NCBI GenBank assembly: GCA_049323615.1
Contig: JBMOPD010000083.1
Span: forward strand, 1 to 27,466
Origin: JBMOPD01 sp049323615
GTDB taxonomy: Bacteria > Bacillota > Desulfotomaculia > Desulfotomaculales > Desulfocucumaceae
Reading direction: 5' to 3'
Length of the DNA stretch: 27,466 nt
Every line of letters starts with the position of its first letter. The stretch's first letter is position 1. The position numbers and the translations under genes are program-made. The notes below the pieces were generated by a model, which did no database searches, had not been told where the DNA came from, and saw only the letters and a list, made by a program, of their open reading frames with translations. This document shows positions 13,656-21,388 of the stretch, piece by piece.

Positions 13656-14762
13656 ATGAAATTTTTAATCGACAAAGAAAACCTTAATTACGCCATTCAA
13701 AACGTGCAGAGGGCCATCTCCCCCAGAAGCCCGCTGCCGATACTGACCGGGATACTTTTTCAATGCGGCGATGGTGTCCTGAAACTCTCGGCCACCGACA
13801 TGGAGATATCCATCAACAGCTCGGTTCCGGCCGACGTCAGGGAACCGGGCGACCTGGTCATCCCGGCCCGCTACATAACAGATTTTGCCAAGAAACTGCC
13901 CGATGTGCCCATCGAGTTTGAGACCATCGGGGGAGGCAAGTTGGCCACCATCCGATACGGCCAGTCGGAGTTCAATATAAACGGCTACAACGCCGCCGAC
14001 TTTCCACTGTTCCAGGTGCCTGAGGGAGAGTTCACCTTCTCCATGGAAGCCGGATCCCTGAAAGACATCATCAGGAAGGTTATATACGCCTCTTCAAATG
14101 ATGATTCAAGGCCTGTTTTTACCGGCGTGCTGTTTGAGGTGCAGGGCAGTGACGCCACCCTGGTGGCCACCGACACCTTCAGGCTGGCCATGAAAAGATT
14201 TAAGATCGAAACCCCGGCCCCGGATCTTATAAATGTCATCGTGCCTGGTAAAACTTTAAATGAGGCCGTCCGGGTAATGGGAAGCGACGAACCGGTGAAG
14301 GTCACCCTGTCCAAAAACCACATCATGTTTGAAACGGAGGATACGGTGGTAACATCCCGGCTTATTTCCGGGAGATTCCCCTCTTACCGCCAGGTGATAC
14401 CCGACAACTTCAGCTGCGTGATCACGGTTCCCATCAGAGATATGCTGGATTCGGCCGACCGGGCTTCACTGCTGGCCGGGGAAAGAAATTCACTGGTTAT
14501 GTTCCAGTCCACCGGGGAAGGGGTAGTGATCAGCGTCCGATCGGAAAACGGATGGATCAGGGAAGATATTCCGGCCGACACCGAAGGAGAAAATCTTGAC
14601 ATACTTTTTAACGTGCGCTACCTTTGTGATGTGCTGCGGTCCTGCGACGGGGACCAGATATCGATAAAGCTTACCGGCACTTATACTCCGGCTCTCCTTA
14701 CGCCTCCGGAAGATGAGGACTATGTGGCCATAATCGTTCCGGCCAGGACTTCCAGGGAGTGA
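13656..14762 (+). CDS. dnaN: DNA polymerase III beta sliding clamp DnaN
   Basis: A 368-residue clamp that tethers DNA polymerase III. The start 'MKFLIDKENLNYAIQNVQRAI' and 'SPLPILTGILF' are typical, as are three repeated clamp domains and 'SRLISGRFPSYRQVIP' near the domain II/III junction. The C-terminus 'YVAIIVPARTSRE' is slightly different from the common 'LVMPVRL' ending. I chose ATG 13656 over GTG 13650 because it gives the canonical N-terminus. The gene overlaps yaaA by 4 bases. Confidence 0.97.
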   Translation: MKFLIDKENLNYAIQNVQRAISPRSPLPILTGILFQCGDGVLKLSATDMEISINSSVPADVREPGDLVIPARYITDFAKKLPDVPIEFETIGGGKLATIRYGQSEFNINGYNAADFPLFQVPEGEFTFSMEAGSLKDIIRKVIYASSNDDSRPVFTGVLFEVQGSDATLVATDTFRLAMKRFKIETPAPDLINVIVPGKTLNEAVRVMGSDEPVKVTLSKNHIMFETEDTVVTSRLISGRFPSYRQVIPDNFSCVITVPIRDMLDSADRASLLAGERNSLVMFQSTGEGVVISVRSENGWIREDIPADTEGENLDILFNVRYLCDVLRSCDGDQISIKLTGTYTPALLTPPEDEDYVAIIVPARTSRE

Positions 14763-15001
14763 AAATATTGCGCGACGTCAGCGTAAAGGGCAATATCAGG
14801 CTGGACCAGTTTTTGAAGTGGGCGGGTGTGGCCCCTTCCGGCGGGCAGGGAAAAATACTGGTTCAGTCGGGCAGGGTCAGGGTTAACGGTGACAGAAACC
14901 CCGGCCGGGGGAGGGTTCTTTCCGCCGGAGACATCGTCAGTGTGGATGGTATTGGCGATTTTAGGGTTGTTCATACCGGCGGCGCGGGGGAAAAGGAATG
15001 A
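14759..15001 (+). CDS. yaaA: S4-domain RNA-binding protein YaaA/RlbA family
   Basis: An 80-residue protein made of a single S4 RNA-binding fold: 'IRLDQFLKWAGVAPSGGQGKILVQSGRVRVNG' near residues 13-44, then 'RGRVLSAGDIV'. Such proteins sit between dnaN and recF in most Firmicutes; their role is thought to be ribosome or RNA related. The GTG start at 14759 overlaps the dnaN stop (GTGA), and its own stop overlaps the recF ATG (ATGA), so dnaN, yaaA and recF are translationally coupled. Confidence 0.93.
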   Translation: MKILRDVSVKGNIRLDQFLKWAGVAPSGGQGKILVQSGRVRVNGDRNPGRGRVLSAGDIVSVDGIGDFRVVHTGGAGEKE

Positions 15002-16110
15002 GAGTGAAGCGGCTGGTTCTGAAAAATTTCAGGAACTATTCAGAACTGTCGTGGATTCCCCACCCCTGTTTGAACGTCATAGCAGGCAAAAATGCCCAAG
15101 GTAAAACCAACCTCCTTGAGGCAATCTTTTTTTGTACGGCCGGCAGGTCTTTCCGCACCGCCAGGGACAGGGACATGATCGGCTGGCCCGGAACGGACTG
15201 CTTTGCCGGGGTAACACTGGAAAAGAAAAATTCTTCCCTTGAAATATCGGTCTCGCTGAATGAAAGCGGCAGAACCGCCTTTTTTATGAACGGGGCCAGG
15301 CAGGGCAAGGGTAAAATATACCGGCCAGCCGTGGCGGTTTCATTTACCCCGTCGGATACCGACCTGATCAAGGGTTCCCCGGCGGAGAGAAGAAAATGGA
15401 TTGATCTGGAGCTGGGACCCTTTGACCCGCATTATCTGTACAATTTAAGCAAGTTTGAAAAGGTGGTCAACCACCGGAACAACCTCCTGAAAAACAGCGG
15501 CCGCCAGGCCAATCTGGGCGACCTGATGGATCCGTGGAACGAGCAGATGGTTTTGTACGGCAGCAGTATAATAAGTGCCAGGATCCGCCTGCTGAAATCG
15601 CTGTTTCCGCATATCAGGGAGGTATATGCAGTCCTTACTGCGGGTAAGGAGGATGTTTCCTACCGTTATCTGTCCAGCGTTCCCCTGGAAAAAGGGGTGG
15701 GCCCGGAAGACCTGCCGGGGCTGTATGGGGAAACGGTAAGAAAAAAATCCGGCCTGGAAGTAGACAGGCAGCAGTCACTTTTTGGTCCCCACCGGGACGA
15801 CATTGCCTTTTTTGTGAACGGCGTTGAAGTAAGGAAGTTTGGTTCCCGGGGGCAGCAGCGGTCGGTGGTGCTGGCCCTGAAGATTTCCCTGATGAGAATG
15901 TTTTATGAAGAACAGGGGGAGTACCCGTTGCTGCTGCTGGACGACGTTTTTCTGGAACTGGACAGGGACAGGCAGCGGGGGCTGGAAAATTTGCTGGCCG
16001 GGGAAGCGCAGGTTTTTATAACCTCTGACAGGGCCCTGAAGGGCTGTTTTGGCGGGCAGGCCGGTACGTATAACATTGTGGAAGGGAAATTATACGGAGG
16101 GGAAGAATAA
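14998..16110 (+). CDS. recF: DNA replication and repair protein RecF
   Basis: A 370-residue SMC-like ATPase that helps load RecA at gaps. The N-terminus 'LVLKNFRNYSEL' and Walker A 'GKNAQGKTNLLEAI' near residues 31-44 are present, as are the family block 'SPAERRKWIDLELG', 'SLFGPHRDDI', the ABC signature-like 'SRGQQRSVVLALK' and Walker B 'PLLLLDDVFLELD'. The ATG overlaps the yaaA stop by 4 bases. The stop overlaps the remB ATG by one base. Confidence 0.97.
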   Translation: MRVKRLVLKNFRNYSELSWIPHPCLNVIAGKNAQGKTNLLEAIFFCTAGRSFRTARDRDMIGWPGTDCFAGVTLEKKNSSLEISVSLNESGRTAFFMNGARQGKGKIYRPAVAVSFTPSDTDLIKGSPAERRKWIDLELGPFDPHYLYNLSKFEKVVNHRNNLLKNSGRQANLGDLMDPWNEQMVLYGSSIISARIRLLKSLFPHIREVYAVLTAGKEDVSYRYLSSVPLEKGVGPEDLPGLYGETVRKKSGLEVDRQQSLFGPHRDDIAFFVNGVEVRKFGSRGQQRSVVLALKISLMRMFYEEQGEYPLLLLDDVFLELDRDRQRGLENLLAGEAQVFITSDRALKGCFGGQAGTYNIVEGKLYGGEE

Positions 16111-16364
16111 TGTTCTTGCACCTGGGCGGTGATACGGTTGTCCTGAAAAGTGACATTATAGCCATTCTGGACTACAAGAAAGGGTTTTCCAATATAACCA
16201 GAGAATTTATCGAGATTGCAGGGGATGAAGGATTTATTGAAACCATTTCGGAGCCGGGGAAGGAAAAATCCTATGTGATCACTACGGAAAAAATTTTTAT
16301 TTCCCCTATTTCCTGCAATACTCTGAAGAAGAGATCAATGAGCGGCCTGAGCGGGAAAGAATAG
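16110..16364 (+). CDS. remB: Extracellular matrix regulator RemB (DUF370, YaaB)
   Basis: An 84-residue DUF370 protein starting 'MFLHLGGDTVVLKSDIIAILD', with 'KSYVITTEKIFISPISCNTLKKR' near residues 53-75, the known RemB/YaaB pattern. In Bacillus subtilis this gene lies between recF and gyrB and affects matrix-gene expression together with the paralogous DNA-binding protein RemA. GGAGGGGAA precedes the ATG, which shares one base with the recF stop. It is followed closely by gyrB. Confidence 0.92.
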   Translation: MFLHLGGDTVVLKSDIIAILDYKKGFSNITREFIEIAGDEGFIETISEPGKEKSYVITTEKIFISPISCNTLKKRSMSGLSGKE

Positions 16365-16405
16365 TTGTGGTTAAAAAATGTTTTTCAGGAACGGAGGATA
16401 CTTGC

Positions 16406-18313
16406 TTGATTGAAGAAAACACCAACCGGTACGGGGTAGAAGAGATACAGGTGCTTGAGGGCCTGGAGGCCGTAAGGCGCAGGCCCGGGATGTACATCGG
16501 TTCCACCAGCGCCAGGGGGCTGCACCACCTGGTTTACGAGGTGGTGGACAACAGTATCGACGAAGCCATGGCCGGTTACTGCGACACCATCGGCGTGACC
16601 ATTAACCCGGACAACTCCGTTTCGGTGGTTGACAACGGCCGTGGAATACCGGTGGATGTTCACCCCAAAACCGGGCTGCCGGCGGTGGAGACCGTTCTCA
16701 CCATCCTGCACGCCGGCGGGAAGTTTGGCGGAGGCGGCTATAAAGTCTCCGGCGGGCTGCACGGAGTGGGGATATCGGTGGTCAATGCCCTTTCCCAGTG
16801 GCTCGAGGTGGAGGTTAAACGGGACGGCCGGATATACAGGCAGCGGTACGAAAAGGGAGCCGCGGTAAGCCCGCTGGAAGTGGTGGGGAGCACCGAAACC
16901 ACCGGCACCCGGGTAACCTTTATGCCTGATCCCACTATTTTTGAGGACACTGTCTTCAGCCATGAAACCCTCTCCCAGCGCCTGAGGGAACTTTCTTTCC
17001 TCAACAGGGGAGTAAAAATAACCCTCCAGGACGTGAGGAACGGCCAGACCATGGTCTTTCAGCACGACGGGGGGATTAAGGACTTTGTCCGGCATATAAA
17101 CCGGAACAAGGGACTCCTGCACAACAGGGTGATTTATTTTTACGGGGAAAGGGAAGAAATACAGGTGGAGGTGTCCATCCAGTACACCGACGGGTACGTG
17201 GAGAATTTGTTTTCCTATGTCAACAACATCCACACCGTTGACGGGGGCACCCACGAGGTGGGCTTTAAAACCGCGCTGACCAGGGTAGCCAACGAATACG
17301 CAAGAAAGTACAACTTTTTGAAAAACGGCGCCACCAATCTTTCCGGAGAGGATATCAGGGAGGGAATCACGGCGGTAATCAGCGTCAAGGTGCCTGAACC
17401 GCAGTTTGAGGGCCAGACCAAGACCAAGCTGGGCAACAGCGAAGTGCGGGGAGTGGTGGACGCCATTGTGACGGAAGGCCTGGGCACATTCCTGGAAGAA
17501 AACCCCGCGGAGGGAAGAAGGATTATAGAAAAGGCCATTGTTTCTTCCAGGGCCAGGGAAGCCGCCCGCAAAGCCAGGGAGTTGACCAGGCGCAAAAGCG
17601 CCCTGGAAAGCACCACCCTGCCCGGAAAGCTGGCTGACTGCTCCGAGCGGGACGCCGGCAAGTCGGAGCTGTACCTGGTGGAGGGAGATTCCGCCGGCGG
17701 GTCGGCCAAGCAGGGGAGGGACAGGAGGTTCCAGGCCATCCTGCCCCTGCGGGGAAAAATACTGAATGTGGAAAAGGCCCGCATGGATAAAATTCTAGGC
17801 AACGAGGAAATCAGGGCCCTCATCACCGCCCTGGGGACGGGCATCGGGGACGAATTTGACATCGGCCGGGCCAGGTACCACAAGATCATCATCATGACCG
17901 ACGCCGACGTGGACGGCGCCCACATCAGGACCCTGCTGCTCACCTTTTTCTACCGGTACATGAAAAGCCTGCTGGAAAACGGCTACGTGTATATCGCCCA
18001 GCCGCCCCTTTATAAAATAAAAAAGGGCAAGTCGGAAAAATACGTGTACAGTGACAGGGAACTGGAAGAGTACTTTAAAAGCCACGGGCGCAGCGGGGTA
18101 AACATTCAGAGGTACAAGGGCCTTGGCGAGATGAATGCCCAGCAGCTCTGGGATACCACCATGGACCCCGAGGCCAGGACCATATTGCAGGTGACCCTGG
18201 AGGACGCCGTGGAGGCCGACGCCATTTTTTCCACCCTGATGGGGGACAAGGTCGAGCCCAGGAGGGAGTTTATCCAGGAGAACGCCAGGTACGTAAGGAA
18301 CCTGGATGTATAA
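16406..18313 (+). CDS. gyrB: DNA gyrase subunit B
   Basis: A 635-residue ATPase subunit of gyrase. The GHKL ATPase domain shows 'GLEAVRRRPGMYIGST', 'VVDNSIDEAMAG', 'DNGRGIPVDVH' and 'GGLHGVGISVVNALS'. The TOPRIM domain has 'LVEGDSAGGSAKQGRDRRFQ' and 'MTDADVDGAHIRTLLL', followed by 'QRYKGLGEMN'. I chose TTG at 16406, preceded by GGAGG with 8 bases of spacing; a longer frame from GTG 16367 adds a non-homologous CFSGTED stretch. It is the last gene of the dnaA-to-gyrB run. No clear terminator follows. Confidence 0.98.
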   Translation: MIEENTNRYGVEEIQVLEGLEAVRRRPGMYIGSTSARGLHHLVYEVVDNSIDEAMAGYCDTIGVTINPDNSVSVVDNGRGIPVDVHPKTGLPAVETVLTILHAGGKFGGGGYKVSGGLHGVGISVVNALSQWLEVEVKRDGRIYRQRYEKGAAVSPLEVVGSTETTGTRVTFMPDPTIFEDTVFSHETLSQRLRELSFLNRGVKITLQDVRNGQTMVFQHDGGIKDFVRHINRNKGLLHNRVIYFYGEREEIQVEVSIQYTDGYVENLFSYVNNIHTVDGGTHEVGFKTALTRVANEYARKYNFLKNGATNLSGEDIREGITAVISVKVPEPQFEGQTKTKLGNSEVRGVVDAIVTEGLGTFLEENPAEGRRIIEKAIVSSRAREAARKARELTRRKSALESTTLPGKLADCSERDAGKSELYLVEGDSAGGSAKQGRDRRFQAILPLRGKILNVEKARMDKILGNEEIRALITALGTGIGDEFDIGRARYHKIIIMTDADVDGAHIRTLLLTFFYRYMKSLLENGYVYIAQPPLYKIKKGKSEKYVYSDRELEEYFKSHGRSGVNIQRYKGLGEMNAQQLWDTTMDPEARTILQVTLEDAVEADAIFSTLMGDKVEPRREFIQENARYVRNLDV

Positions 18314-18489
18314 AAAAAACTTCTTTTAAGAAAAACAGTTTCTGGTTTACAAATATGCATTTATATTATTTTTGGAAGATCTTCCAGCTCTTTTTGTACT
18401 GCTCTAGAAGCTGAAATATAATCCTCTAGAAAATAATTAATTACAACTTTATTACATTCGTCCGCGCCCCAAGGGACCGGCCGGAGGGG
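18314..18489. other. gyrB-ytrI convergent gap
   Basis: An AT-rich 176-base gap between the convergent gyrB and ytrI genes. I see no clear bidirectional terminator. A weak TTCTTTTAAGAA stem follows gyrB, and CCCC..GGGG near 18469-18489 lacks a U-tract. Confidence 0.5.
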
Positions 18490-18984
18490 TTAATTTATTT
18501 TTCCTTCGGATTTCAGGCGGAAGGCTTTGATGTAAACCGTGGTTTTCTGGTTTACCACCACTATGTAGGTTCTCAGGCGGTACCTGTTGCCGTTGGCTTC
18601 TATTTCCCGGTTATCAACTATGCGCGGGATCAAGAGGCTGTCCAGTCCGGCCACATCCTGGCCGATTATGGGGTTCAGCCAGTCCTTTACCTTTTTGCCG
18701 GCCTCCAACTCAACCGCCAGCTTGTCGTAGTCGGTCAGACCTTCCGTTGAGTCCATCAGTAAAAAGGTTTCCACCGCATTTATGGTATGCTTCTTTTTAA
18801 GATCCGAGGATTCTTTTAATTTTACCAGTCTTTGCTGGGCGTCGGCCAGCTGGTCCCGCAGCTCTTTATTGGCCAGGGTGATGTGGTCCAGCTGGGAACC
18901 GATATAAACAGTGGTGCCCGCCGACCCCAGGATGACGCCGATAATCAGTAACGATATACTCCTGTACAAACCGGCGGCCCTCAT
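18490..18984 (-). CDS. ytrI: Probable sporulation membrane protein YtrI-like
   Basis: A 164-residue protein with one N-terminal membrane helix ('ISLLIIGVILGSAGTTVYIGS', residues about 9-29), then a coiled-coil-like stretch ('LANKELRDQLADAQQRLVKLKESSD') and a C-terminal alpha/beta tail ending 'VVVNQKTTVYIKAFRLKSE'. Size, topology and position directly downstream of ytrH match YtrI, a SigE-dependent forespore-engulfment-stage protein of Bacillus. Sequence similarity itself is hard to judge by eye. The ATG overlaps the ytrH stop (ATGA), so the two are coupled. It is convergent with gyrB. Confidence 0.65.
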   Translation of the reverse strand: MRAAGLYRSISLLIIGVILGSAGTTVYIGSQLDHITLANKELRDQLADAQQRLVKLKESSDLKKKHTINAVETFLLMDSTEGLTDYDKLAVELEAGKKVKDWLNPIIGQDVAGLDSLLIPRIVDNREIEANGNRYRLRTYIVVVNQKTTVYIKAFRLKSEGKIN

Positions 18985-19310
18985 TTATAATTACCCCCGC
19001 ACAGGGCCAGGATCAGGTAATAACCGGCCTGGGTTCCGGCCAGGGCGCTGGTAATGTATAAAATCTGTTTTACCACCGCCCGTACCTCGCCGCTGAACAG
19101 CCCGCTCTCAAATATTTCAAAGGTGGAAAATGTCCCCCCGATGGCTGCGGCAATGGCCCATATTTTCATGTCCCGGGCCAGTTTAAGCATCACCGCCAGG
19201 GGTGGTTCCCGCACCAGGACCGCGGCCAGGGCCCCCACCATTACCGACCCCAGCATGACTCCCAGAGCGGTGAAAAAAATCAGTATTATTTTATGTTCAA
19301 AATTATCCAT
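18981..19310 (-). CDS. ytrH: Sporulation membrane protein YtrH
   Basis: A 109-residue protein of the YtrH family with three to four hydrophobic segments. The motif 'MKIWAIAAAIGGTFSTFEIFESGLF' near residues 47-71 and the 'VKQILYITSALAGTQAGYYL' tail are characteristic. In Bacillus, YtrH is made in the mother cell under SigE and is needed for efficient sporulation. I chose ATG 19310, preceded by GGGGTGA, over GTG 19319. It is divergent from the SLH-domain gene across 164 bases that contain half of a 12-bp inverted repeat. Confidence 0.88.
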   Translation of the reverse strand: MDNFEHKIILIFFTALGVMLGSVMVGALAAVLVREPPLAVMLKLARDMKIWAIAAAIGGTFSTFEIFESGLFSGEVRAVVKQILYITSALAGTQAGYYLILALCGGNYK

Positions 19311-19372
19311 GCCCTTCACCCCGCAAGGACAACCTCTTAATCAATATTTTCCGGCGGGCTGAATTATGACGT

Positions 19373-19464
19373 CTATAACTGGTTTTTTTCCTGAAAACAA
19401 CGACAGATTTCAATATAACCATGATGGAACAAAATTTGCCGTCACCGCGTCTAACCAGTTATAG
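19373..19464. repeat. 12-bp perfect inverted repeat upstream of the SLH gene
   Basis: CTATAACTGGTT (19373-19384) and AACCAGTTATAG (19453-19464) are exact reverse complements separated by 68 bases. The right arm runs into the AGGAGGT ribosome binding site of the SLH-domain gene (19475), overlapping its first bases, so pairing could hide it. As DNA, it could be a two-site operator between divergent genes. Confidence 0.75.
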
Positions 19465-19474
19465 GAGGTACCAA

Positions 19475-20674
19475 ATGGTAAAAAAAGTATCTTTCTTTTT
19501 GGTGTTCTGCGTTTCTGTATGGATGTTTTCCCTCCCGGCTTTATTGGCCGAGGGCAGTGAGCCTCCCCAGCCGGAAGGATCCGGCGGCGTGGAGGTTAAG
19601 GAAAGCGGGACCGGTTTTCCGGATGTTCCGGAATCGCACTGGGCGGCGGGTAAAATAAAGGCCCTGGCCGGGAAGAAATGTATTCTCGGGTACGACGACG
19701 GCACCTTCCGGCCGGAACAGCAGGTGTCCAGGGCCGAACTGGCAGCGCTCCTGGTTAATTCCGCCGGGGAGAGTAAAATTGAGCCGGACAAGCCCACTTT
19801 CTCCGACGTCGGACGGGACCAGTGGTTTTATTCCACAGTGGAAACAGCAAAAAAATATTTCGTCACAGACCCGTCCCTTGGCAAAGGGCTGTTTCGCCCC
19901 GGTGATTTTGCAACCCGGGAGGAAGCTGCTGCGGCGCTTGTCCTGGCCAAAAATTTAAAGCCTGACGGGGCCGACCCGAAGGACGTTCAGGCCGCCTTTA
20001 CCGATTATGGCAACATCGCCCCGGAATACAGGAACAATATTTCGCTGGCCTTAAAGAACAGGCTGGTAAGCGGGTACACGGACAAGACTTTCCGGCCGCA
20101 TTCTCCGCTGACCAGGGCGGAAGCCGCCTCGCTGGTTTACAACGCTTTTTTTGCTGAACACACTGCGCTAAACATTGACGGACTAATCAAATCCGGGGAA
20201 ATAAAACCCTTCGACAAATCGGGGGAGGAATTTCTGCCTGCGGTTGAAGCCCTGGGCAACCAGTTCGGCCAATGGGAAGGGGTAAAATTTAGCTTTTTTG
20301 TCAAAGAGGTTCCGGTGGGTGGCAGCCGGGACAATCAACTCATTCTGGTTTTCGCCAGAGTGGACCCGTTCAAGTATTTTACTTTTTCCGATGTGGTTTT
20401 TAAGCCGGATCCCGGCAAAACCAGGGAATTTGCCGAGAAAATATCCTCTGCCGTTTCCCGGATGCACCCGGGGCGCATCGTATCAATGGTGGGTTTTACC
20501 GGTTTCGTTGGCGATGAATTTAGAAAATATGAGACTGCTCCGGAGGTTTACGGAAGGAAGTACACCACATACTCTCAATCTGAGGGTGGCTGGCGGATTG
20601 AAAGGTTTTACGCCGGGGCCGTGTGCCTGGACGGTAAAATAACCGAAACCTGGCTGGAGCCCCAGAAATCCTAA
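19475..20674 (+). CDS. Secreted S-layer homology (SLH) domain protein
   Basis: A 399-residue exported protein. It starts with a signal peptide (MVKKVSFFLVFCVSVWMFSLPALLAEG). Three SLH repeats follow: 'FPDVPESHWAAGKIKALAGK..GYDDGTFRPE' (about 46-95), 'FSDVGRDQWFYSTVETAKKY..GLFRPGDFATREEAA' (about 107-160) and 'FTDYGNIAPEYRNNISLALK..GYTDKTFRPHSPLTRAEA' (about 174-222). These usually bind pyruvylated secondary cell-wall polymers. The C-terminal 170 residues, alpha/beta-looking with no motif I know, carry the unknown function. The ATG at 19475 has AGGAGGT 5 bases upstream. It is monocistronic and divergent from ytrH. Confidence 0.9.
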   Translation: MVKKVSFFLVFCVSVWMFSLPALLAEGSEPPQPEGSGGVEVKESGTGFPDVPESHWAAGKIKALAGKKCILGYDDGTFRPEQQVSRAELAALLVNSAGESKIEPDKPTFSDVGRDQWFYSTVETAKKYFVTDPSLGKGLFRPGDFATREEAAAALVLAKNLKPDGADPKDVQAAFTDYGNIAPEYRNNISLALKNRLVSGYTDKTFRPHSPLTRAEAASLVYNAFFAEHTALNIDGLIKSGEIKPFDKSGEEFLPAVEALGNQFGQWEGVKFSFFVKEVPVGGSRDNQLILVFARVDPFKYFTFSDVVFKPDPGKTREFAEKISSAVSRMHPGRIVSMVGFTGFVGDEFRKYETAPEVYGRKYTTYSQSEGGWRIERFYAGAVCLDGKITETWLEPQKS

Positions 20675-20734
20675 TTTGGCCACAGAGGAAAAGTACAAAA
20701 ACATATGCAAAAGGTAATATATGGTAGAAAGGGC

Positions 20735-20783
20735 GTGCAATTCCGGATTATTTAAATAATCTGAACCCAGGCGGGATTTGCAC
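20735..20783. repeat. Nested palindrome (possible operator or hairpin)
   Basis: GTGCAA (20735-20740) and TTGCAC (20778-20783) flank the 16-bp perfect AT-rich palindrome GATTATTTAAATAATC (20746-20761). The left arm extends imperfectly (ATTCCGG against CGGGATT). Confidence 0.5.
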
Positions 20784-21191
20784 GGGCATGGTAACATGTT
20801 ACTAAAAAGAGGCGGGGGGTGAGCGGCCCTTGGAGGATTGGCGGCTGTTAATCTGCCTGTTGGCCATCCTGGCATCATTTCTGCCCGCTCGACTGACCGG
20901 GGACCCGGAGAGCCCCAGGCGCCGGGGTGTTGAAGGAATCCGGCCCCGTACGGGTAAAGGCTGCCGGGAAAGCCGGCCCAAAACCTTTGGATATTACCGT
21001 GACTTGGCGGCAGTAAGTGTGGCCGCCTGAGAAGAAGGCTTTATAGCCGATAACCATGGTTTTAAGCTTCCCCCGGTGCAAAAGGCCGTATCCGGGGTCA
21101 GGTTGACATTCCGTATGACTGCAGGGGAACTTGTTTTGCTGTTTTAACGGTTCCCGTTAAAGGAATGGGTGAAGCCTTTTATCGTTTCAGC

Positions 21192-21217
21192 CCGGCATTA
21201 CTGCCGGTCTTTATTTT
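21192..21217 (+). terminator. Probable rho-independent terminator before gyrA
   Basis: CCGGCA-TTAC-TGCCGG (21192-21207) is followed by TCTTTATTTT. It is a short but perfect stem with a U-rich tail. It could end the SLH transcript or a small RNA made from the hairpin-rich region. Confidence 0.65.
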
Positions 21218-21259
21218 GCATGGAAAAAGCTATATAATATTTGGGGTTGAGAATACTGT

Positions 21260-21351
21260 CAGGAGACAGGAGACAGGAGTAAAAAAACAGTGAGATAAAT
21301 TCTAGATTTTTAGATCATTATGTATTCTGACTCCTGTATTCTGAATTCTTC
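21260..21351. repeat. Heptad repeats upstream of gyrA
   Basis: CAGGAGA x2 plus CAGGAG at 21260-21279, and a second array ATTCTGA-CTCCTGT-ATTCTGA-ATTCTTC at 21324-21351. ACAGGAGT (21273-21280) and ACTCCTGT (21330-21337) are inverted copies, so the two arrays can pair. The period of 7 is the same as in the repeats at 8-38 and 5661-5682. Confidence 0.7.
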
Positions 21352-21388
21352 TTCCATGATACCCGATTTTATGGATGGAGGGAGCTAT

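Larger units (their letters stand above)
20675..21388. other. Hairpin-rich intergenic region before gyrA
   Basis: I find no convincing gene. It contains the palindromes GATTATTTAAATAATC (20746-20761) and GTAACATGTTAC (20791-20802), then a run of stems between about 20912 and 21207 that ends in a terminator, a TATAAT at 21233-21238 with a poor -35, and heptad repeats at 21260-21279 and 21324-21351. A short frame from a TTG at 20830 with a hydrophobic start is possible but unsupported. Confidence 0.6.

Noticed and set aside
16385..17254. Long antisense frames within gyrB, gyrA, pdxS and the aminotransferase
   Set aside because: Shadows of strongly biased coding sequence. The sense-strand genes are unmistakable.
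20830..21030. 66-residue frame with a hydrophobic N-terminus and GGGGGTGA before a TTG
   Set aside because: The first 20 residues look membrane-like, but the rest crosses several hairpins and reads as low-quality coding sequence. Kept only as a remark on the gap.
20940..21110. Known riboswitch (for example c-di-GMP or preQ1) before gyrA
   Set aside because: Many hairpins but none of the conserved core sequences of those classes are recognisable.
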